Below are positions 57,240 to 64,000 of a DNA stretch of 64,000 nucleotides, piece by piece. Under the pieces are notes generated by a model. It saw nothing but the letters and a program-made list of their open reading frames with translations. It was not told where the DNA came from and searched no databases. Both the position numbers and the translations under genes were made by a program. Within the stretch, counting starts at the first letter, position 1; the number at the start of each line of letters is the position of its first letter. The DNA comes from Linyphia triangularis (lineage: Eukaryota; Arthropoda; Arachnida; Araneae; Linyphiidae). Where the stretch lies: positions 47,095,385 to 47,159,384 of the forward strand of contig OZ021727.1 of assembly GCA_963978545.1 (NCBI GenBank), written 5' to 3'.

Positions 57240-57600
57240 ACCTTCCTTTGCATCAACCACCGACTCTTCATTGATTTTTACGCAATGGCGCCAAAAGCGG
57301 CGCTGGATCCATCAACTAAGCAACCCCCTTCCGCCAAGGACATTGACCCTCAGGGTGTTCGTATAGGGTGGTCGATTTCGAGTGTCTAACGAAGACGACA
57401 GAACGGTCGCAACACACGACGTCGGATGGACGTCGGAACAACGTGCACTGAGCAACTGTCTGCCTCTTCAGACTCTTGATCAGGTGGGTATTTCTCTTTC
57501 TCCACGCCAATTGGGTTACTGGGATGATGCTCGTATCTCATCTTGCTCCTCTTCTCTCCCTCTCTGTGTCGGCATCCTTCTCTTTTCATAAGAGGCAGTC
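57240..57600 (+). other. GC-rich block, possible alternative first exon
   Basis: An island of CpG-rich sequence (atggcgccaaaagcggcgctgg, aacgaagacgacagaacggtcgc) ending in a good donor GATCAG|GTGGGT at 57483. ATG 57285 opens 34 codons (M-A-P-K-A-A-L-D-P-S-T-K-Q-P-P-S...) and then stops. Another frame reaches the donor in phase 0 but lacks an ATG. It could be a 5' UTR exon with an upstream ORF for the gene begun at 36774 or an unrelated transcript. Confidence 0.3.
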
Positions 57601-58318
57601 CCGATAAGAATTGCTACTTTGTGTCAATTGTGAAATTGTTTTGAATTTTTATGTTATAAAATTCGATGATTCGTCGGAATGCATTAAAAATTAGGGTTGG
57701 TAGAATTTGCCATATGGAGGATTTTCCAAATATGCATCCGATGTCACCTGGTTGATAATTCGTATTCTGGTGGTTCCTTTGAAATTGTGTTTGGATGGGG
57801 AGGGGGAACTTTGATTCTTTATTTTATTTGAGCTCTCCCAAATCATCAATTACATTATTAATTAATGATAAATAAAAGAATACTGTGATTAAAATAACTT
57901 ACCTGTATTTAATTTAACTCTTTGGAAACCATTATTTTTATATAAAATATTTTTCGCTGCATTTTCAAATTGTAGTCAATAAATAAATTAATTTTAAATT
58001 AAATTTACTATGCAAATTTTTCTTTAATTTAAAATGCATAAAGGCAAAGTTTTTAGTGGGGTATCAATTTAGAAATAGGACCCGGCAGTTTGATTACTTA
58101 CTTTTATCGATGTACTCTGTAATTAAAATAGGATCACATGTTATTTTGTACATTTTTGAGCTAACATCTCTTTTATGTCCATTGTTTATTTTATAAACTT
58201 GCATCTTATCGATTCATCCTTTTGTTAATTATATTAGTAAAAAACTCTCTTTCATCTTTTGCGCACCTTTTTTTCAAACTTTTTTTTGTTCTTGTATTAT
58301 CCTGTGATCATATGCTTT

Positions 58319-58897
58319 CGACTAGCAAAAGATTATTTGAAACTTGCTGCGTGGCCCCGCGTTGAGAAGATCGTCATTGTGTACATGTCTCAGCTTTGAC
58401 CCTTTGCAAACTCGCTTTGTTCACTGAAAAGTTCATTACTACGTAAAGCCTTATTATTTAAACACCCCTCTGTCAAGAAAAAAAAAATTCCCCGTTAAAA
58501 CAATAATACACTCACCACCGAGATTTTTTATTTTACACCCTTACTCTTCGCCCGATTACTCATCAGGGAAAAAATTCTTTTTATCTCTTTTTCCCGGGAA
58601 TGGAAAAAATAAAATAATACAAACCCCCTCCACCTTCCCCACCACCCTTTTCGAAAAAACCTCTAACACCAAATCAGTTTTAACAACTTTTTGTGAAAAG
58701 CAAAACTACTTATGTTCAAATTTTCAGAATTCTTTCAATTTTTGAAAGAAAAAAAAAACTTGAAAAATTAAAATATATATATATTTTTAATTTTTCAGTT
58801 TTTCTTTTTCTTTCAAAAATTGAAAGAATTCGAAAAATTTGAACATGAGTAGTTTTGCTTTTCACAAAAAGTTGTTAAAACTGATTTGGTGTTAGAG

Positions 58898-58935
<38 letters not shown>

Positions 58936-59222
58936 CATTCTGTTTGTGGAAATAAAAATTAGAAGGCTAAATCTATTTGTGTTATAAATTTCAGAATTCT
59001 ACGCATATTGGAAGTCTCTTTAGAAAAAACACTTTAAAAATTATATATATATATAAAAAAAAACTAATATGATTAAAAATTTTAACATTCTATTTGTCAA
59101 AATCACAATTATAAGGCCAAAATAAATAATGTTTAAAATTTCATTCAGCGCATTATGGGAGTAACTTTCTATAAAACCACAAGGAAAGAGTCATAGACAG
59201 ACAAAGCCAGACTCATTTATTA
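58319..59222 (+). repeat. Long repeat copy C, rearranged
   Basis: Starts ctagcaaaagattatttgaaacttgctgcgtgg, keeps cgttgagaagatcgtcattg and actcgctttgttcactgaaaagttcatt from the A/B middle, then unit-like words (gaaaagcaaaactacttatgtt; aattagaaggctaaatctattt; ataaggccaaaa) and ends cagacaaagccagactcatttattag. The first of its units has been duplicated in inverted orientation. Confidence 0.6.
58657..58902. repeat. Long palindrome, ~115 bp arms
   Basis: The left arm aaaacctctaacaccaaatc ... is mirrored by ... gatttggtgttagaggtttt, nearly base for base through caactttttgtgaaaagcaaaac and gaattctttcaatttttgaaag, meeting at a short (AT)n centre near 58780. Only a few differences are visible (for example acttatgttc versus actcatgttc, written on one strand). 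Confidence 0.9.
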
Positions 59223-60229
59223 GTTTAAATTTTAATTAATCGAGAAGCAAAGTTTAAGTTTTTCCAATGTAGCAATGGGTAGTAAAATATAAGAGACGAT
59301 AAGGTACTTTTGCTAAAAGAATCCTTTGTATCCACAAATATGAACTATTTATGTTTACGTTTGTTTGTTTACGTTTGCGTTGTGTTTACGTTTTATAATG
59401 AAGTAAAAAAGTGTCCTGAAATTGATTAGTTGTTTATTCACATATTACAATTTTATGACGACTAAAAACTCTATTATTAGTTCTATATGAATAAATGTAG
59501 TAAAAAAAATAACACGTTTCTCTTTCTTGAAACAAGATTAAATTGACAATTTGTTACTATATCAGTGTTGGATTTCCAAAGTTGTTAGAATGTTTAAAAC
59601 AGGTTTTTTTTATAACTAGTAAGTGTTTTTTAGTATAATTAGAAAGAATGTAAAACAAATGAATGAGTTACCGCATATCGCAATATGAACTTTATCCGAA
59701 TTGTTAGAGCGCAAAACACAACCTCTTGATATTCGTCTACTTATAACCTAATTACTTCCTTAGTAAAAAAAAGGTCAGCTTTAAGCAAATACCAGATGAT
59801 CGACAATCGTCTAACTTTCTGAAAAATGCCTCAGAAGTATTTTCAGAGCTATACTTCTATGGACAGTCATTTAACTGCTATGTAAATAACTCATGACACA
59901 ATAAATACATTGAAGTAAGAGCACAACAGTTAATTAGATACTAACGAGCTGAATCCAATTATCAATTTCTAGGATTTTGTAAATAATCTGCTATTTACTT
60001 AAAGCTGTCCAAATTTGCATAGTAAAATTAATTCCTGAAGTGATTTTGGAAGGAGCTACATTTTTTGACTTGTAATAAATTAAATAAATTGATCGCCAAG
60101 TTTTATAATAATGCAAATATTATTTTTAACAATAACATCATATTTTTGAAGTAAATAGCCACTAGTTATAGGAATGAAGGAATGTTTGCTCTTTTAGAGT
60201 TGTGGAATGTGTGAGTTAAATACCGATGT
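59223..60229. other. AT-rich intron stretch
   Basis: A short gtttacgttt repeat at 59352-59392 and A/T tracts only; nothing else that I can support. Confidence 0.45.
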
Positions 60230-61110
60230 TTCAGTTTTTATCAATTTTTAACTCCCTGGCTATGGAAAGAGTACATTGGAATATTTCACAATTAGAACTT
60301 TTTATCCCTTTTTTACTTTCAAGGGCAGTTAGTCGAAGTTTTGTTATCTTAGTTTAACTATTCAGTATCTTGGCTTTCGAAAAAACATATCCATTTGTAA
60401 TTTTCCATAAGTATTCTGCAAGTTTTACCTTCTTTCGACCTTTAATAGTATTTAATCGAAATTGGGATAGCTAAGTTTAGTTATGAGGTTCGAAAACTTG
60501 TGCACCCAATTTAAGAATAAAAAATATGAATTTGGAATATTCTATTTTCTGAAGAATACTTTACTTAGAACTGATTCTTAAGAGAGTTTAATTGATATTA
60601 TGATAGCTTTGTTTGACTATGTACAAGTTTGGGAAAGGTTCATGTTTATGTGTAGGTGTACCCAATTTCAGTTATGGAAAATATGTCTTTGGAATAATTT
60701 ATGACTGAATGTTTTACATCCTTCCGAATCTAAGAGTGATTAGTAGAAATTATGATAACTTAATTTGATGATAAATTACAGCTTTGGGAACATAATTATC
60801 TGTTTTCAGCATCCTACTTTATGGGTAATTGGGCGTTGTTATATTCAACATTTGGAAGTTTTATATCTTTCTGACCATTTAAGGGTGGTAGCTGAAATAG
60901 TGATAGCTTAATTTCATTATATGCATTTACAGAAAATTGTGTAGAGAAAGAATATTATTATATTCCAAATCATTAATATTCGATCCCTTAAAGGTGATTA
61001 ATCGATATTGGAACAGCTTACATTTTCTAAATTATTTGTTGTCAACATTTATACTAAATTTCGTAGTTTGGATATATGGTAGTTTGAGAATTAGTAACGA
61101 TTGAGTGAGG
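60230..61110 (+). repeat. Highly diverged tandem array, ~110-160 bp unit, about six copies
   Basis: Recurring ordered words: gttttac.tc.ttc.ga.c.tttaa..gtg.tta.t.gaaat..tgata.ctta.tttga.tat, then a..tttggg, gt..acccaattt.ag, and ttggaatatt. The gatagctta-type word falls near 60350, 60468, 60603, 60746, 60902 and 61012. Units match at perhaps 60-70 percent, so the array escapes casual inspection. Non-coding. Confidence 0.6.
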
Positions 61111-62353
61111 CCTTTTTCTTTTATACATAGATATAATTCACACAACATAATTTCTGTAAGGTAAAAACCTTTTCCCTAAGGCTAAAAATGAGTATATGGC
61201 GTAGTAAAATGTGAATAAACATCACGTGATGAGTGTTTAAGAACCATTTTGTATACAAATCGATTTAGAAAATTAGATTACATTACTTCTAAAAGTGCCT
61301 TTTCTTAATTTCATTTCCTCTTTTTTTTTCAATTATATTTTTTGGAGTTTAGAGCCTTCTTTAATTCTACAAAAGTTAGCGATTAATATGTAAATAGATG
61401 GGCGAGTTAATATTGTCAATTACAAAAAGAATGAAAATTTAATTGCTTTCCAGTCAATTTTCTTCACTAAAATGCTAAAGTTAGCTATACAATTTTTCCT
61501 AAAAACTCTAATTTCGGTTGGAGTAACTAGGTCATGTTTTTACAACGAGGTTAAGCATTTCTGATCTTTATACTTGTCTGGTAGTGAAACTATAAGTTTT
61601 TACAAAGCTGTTCGACTTGGTAACATGTTTAAATTGATAGCATTTAAATATATGAGCTTTTAGTTTGATGTTGGCAATATTAGTAATAATAAAATTTTAT
61701 GTCTGGTGAGAGCAGTTATCCTTTAAAACTAGGGTAAGTATTTACTATGGGATGTCTGGAGCTGATCAAATGCCTTTATAATTTTAAAAAATCGCTAACA
61801 TTCATTTAAATGTAACAATGCTTAAGCTAGAATCAATGCAAGAGCACCTTTCGCTGTAACAAAGTCCAGGTTTGTGCAGTTAAGCACAATTCGTATGCAA
61901 CTGCTCATTTAATTCTAAAAAATGAAACTTAAAGTTACTTTTTGATAAAAACTTCAAAAAGTAAAGAATGCTATCCATATGCTCTAAAAGATTGGGAATG
62001 TAAGTTGTAAAATAAAGTACCAACAAATCTCTGATACAATTGACAAAGTAAAGAAAAACTTAAAACATAAGGGCCTGCACTTATTTCTCAGATATCCTTC
62101 AAATGTTTTAATTCTTTAACATGGAAAAGGAAAAAAAAAAAAAAAAAAACTTTTAGATATTATGTTGGTTTTTTCATTTGTTTCATTTGTACTAATCACG
62201 TTCTCCCAGTCATACTTCTTATCAGCTTGATCTTAACGACTGTTGATTTCTACTTTATGATCTGCGAAGCTTAAAACTTTTACAGGGAAATATTCACCTT
62301 CATACTTAAAAAGTACATACTACTACGTACCTTGCCCAATTATCCTGATATAA
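61111..62353. other. AT-rich intron stretch
   Basis: A poly-A run at about 62129-62149; otherwise no gene or repeat that I can support. Confidence 0.45.
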
Positions 62354-62399
62354 AGTCCAGTTAACCCGTAAAAACGAAAGCTCACAGGGTAACTGGACT
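62354..62399. repeat. Hairpin with 13 bp stem
   Basis: agtccagttaaccc and gggtaactggact pair with one bulged base around a ~19-base loop. The gttaaccc / gggtaac core resembles pogo-type MITE ends, so it may be a MITE remnant. Confidence 0.55.
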
Positions 62400-63888
62400 A
62401 TCTATCCTAACCTATAGAATACACCTGCAAAACAAAGTATAACGTATTAATTATGTCTTGCTTAGTAGAACAAAAGTAACGAACATGGCAAAAACACCTC
62501 TAAACTTTTAAAAAATCGTTAGAATAACAGTCTCATCGCAACGTTTCAAGAAAAAAACAGCACAATTTCATTATGCTCTTTTTACAAAAACTAAAGGTAC
62601 AAGGGACATTGTAATTGTTGTTTGAGACGGAAGAAACATTCCAGCAATACTTTTAACTGTAAACATTGAAATACTCTAATGGTTTTAGAAACACAGCCAT
62701 GGCCTAATTATCCCTTGTGTCCATTTACCTCAACCGACCTTAGCCGGTCAAATGCTAGCTTCATTTTTTCCCCTTTCAATTTTGGAAGTAAATGACAAGC
62801 ATTTTTTTTTGTTTTGTTTTTGTTTAAATACCTTGTTATACAAAATTTAGAGACATATTTACATCAAATCTATTTATTAACTCATCTCATAAAATCATTT
62901 TGCTCAAAGGAAATGGATGTCAAATATCTAAGGCTCAATTAAAAAGTTTATTTTGTGGTTATTTTTAATTTATATTTTATATAGTTGCATGCCATATTTC
63001 ATTCAAGTGTGCATTAATGTATTGAGTGGCTAACAAATACATACAAGGATATTAATTTTATATTTTTATAAAGGTAACGATTCCAAAAGTTAAGCTAAAA
63101 AATTTATACTTTTTCTAAATGATAATTACATTTTTATATGTAGTTTTTGCAATTTAAAAAATTAATTTTCTAACTATCAAAACCTGAATGTTTGGAATAA
63201 AATATATAGAAATTGGCAGAAGCAAATATTAATGATTTAAATCAGCTAAAATCTTACAACCCTTTTGTTAGATTAGAAAGCACTATGCTTTTAAAAAATA
63301 ACAAACAGCACCATTACTAACAGGATTTTTATTACTACTAATCATTGCTGTAAATATTATATTATTATTATTATTTATTTGTAACTTTTCTGTGTTATAA
63401 CGCACACCTCTAGACAAACATTCAAAATATACGTGCATATTTTCCCAAGTTTTAAGTTGAATCATACAAAATCTTAGTTTAGAGGTATTTTATCAGTGAC
63501 TAAAGTACAAATTAGGATGCGTATATTTCGCCCATTTTATTGAAATGCGTTTCGTTTTTGAAAATCGTACAGCAGAGCAGTGAAGCGAGAAAGTTCGTAT
63601 CGTTCAGGTCATTGAAGATGACGCGACAGTAATTTTTCATCGCATCTCTTAGAAAATGCTTTGATGGTTGAAGTTCATTGCGCTGGTAATACACGGATGA
63701 GACACGTTTAGCATTGTTTGGAAAGTAGTTGGTAGTAAAAATTTAGTTCTCAATAATAAAAAATTCAGAGGCGTTACATTTTCAAGACTTCAAAATTTAT
63801 TTATATATTCCTAGTATTTAAACAAAACAGACAGTATTTGAAAAGCAATAGGCCAATAATTGATATCTGTAAAAACTCATTATTATGA
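62400..63888. other. Intron stretch with one CpG-richer open frame
   Basis: 63512-63694 (minus) is open for 60 codons and richer in CpG and GC than its flanks (gacgcgacagtaatttttcatcgc). It contains F-L-R-D-A-M-K-N-Y-C-R-V, but I recognise no family and neither strand shows convincing splice sites. The remainder is AT-rich. Confidence 0.3.
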
Positions 63889-64000
63889 TTGTTGTTGTTG
63901 TTGTTGTTCCATTATTATAATTATGTGTTGTTGTTGTTGTTCCATTATTATAATTATGTGTTGTTGTTGTTGTTCCATTATTATAATTATGTGTTGTTGT
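63889..64000 (+). repeat. 33 bp minisatellite, continues past window end
   Basis: The unit ccattattataattatgtg + (ttg)n has exact 33 bp spacing (cc at 63909, 63942, 63975) and identical copies. The period is a multiple of three: one plus frame reads C5-S-I4-M without stops, and minus frames read H-N-Y-N-N-G-T5 or Q-rich peptides. High identity implies recent expansion. Non-coding unless a gene is found to the right. Confidence 0.95.

Noticed and set aside
63889..64000. CRISPR-like array
   Set aside because: The units are contiguous identical 33 bp copies without unique spacers, in a eukaryotic sequence: a minisatellite.

Overview
The window is eukaryotic, visibly AT-rich, and almost all intron or intergenic DNA. 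There are no operons, ribosome-binding sites or long ORFs. Coding sequence appears as 30-230 bp pieces bounded by GT/AG sites, set among decayed Tc1/mariner, pogo-like, hAT-like and PIF/Harbinger-like DNA transposons, tRNA-derived SINEs, (TA)n tracts and old tandem arrays. This fits an arthropod nuclear contig. The repeat mix suggests a chelicerate such as a spider, but that is inference.

1-21.7 kb, minus strand: most of one recognisable gene, SMG8, a nonsense-mediated mRNA decay factor and partner of the SMG1 kinase and SMG9. Fourteen exons from 16,665 down to 1,497 join with fully consistent splice phases and follow the SMG8 family in order, from the G-fold start to the Cys-rich C-x-C-G-R-[RK]-Q segment and the N-Y-D-F-Y block. 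A short first exon at 21,537-21,568 has the right phase, with a weaker alternative at 20,581-20,639. The C-terminal third lies left of the window. The introns hold a Tc1 relic, a pogo-like MITE, a tRNA-like SINE head, a fold-back mariner, two further MITEs, a degenerate satellite-like array and an 80-unit (TA)n.

21.7-36.6 kb: intergenic. It holds two copies of an unnamed interspersed repeat, two tRNA-derived SINEs, Harbinger-like termini beside a decayed MADF-domain gene, a CRE-rich MITE, a Tc1 C-terminal pseudogene, a long repeat with six internal ~130 bp units, and an inverted-repeat element with a SINE nested inside it.

36.6-64 kb, plus strand: a GC-rich promoter-like block and a 71 bp first coding exon (ATG at 36,774, donor after 36,844) of a gene I do not recognise. 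No second exon could be proved, so the rest reads as a first intron of at least 27 kb. A second GC-rich block with a good donor (57.24-57.6 kb) could be an alternative first exon. This interval also has a 2.9 kb hAT-like insertion with a perfect 8 bp target duplication and a neighbouring empty-site repeat copy, a second Tc1 relic, two more copies of the ~130 bp-unit element (one carrying a ~115 bp-arm palindrome), a diverged tandem array at 60.2-61.1 kb, and a 33 bp minisatellite running off the right edge.

Only SMG8 and the unrecognised gene look functional. I see no multi-gene system. The best candidates for something undescribed are the fold-back mariner, the Harbinger/MADF neighbourhood with its CRE-rich MITE, and the hidden tandem arrays.
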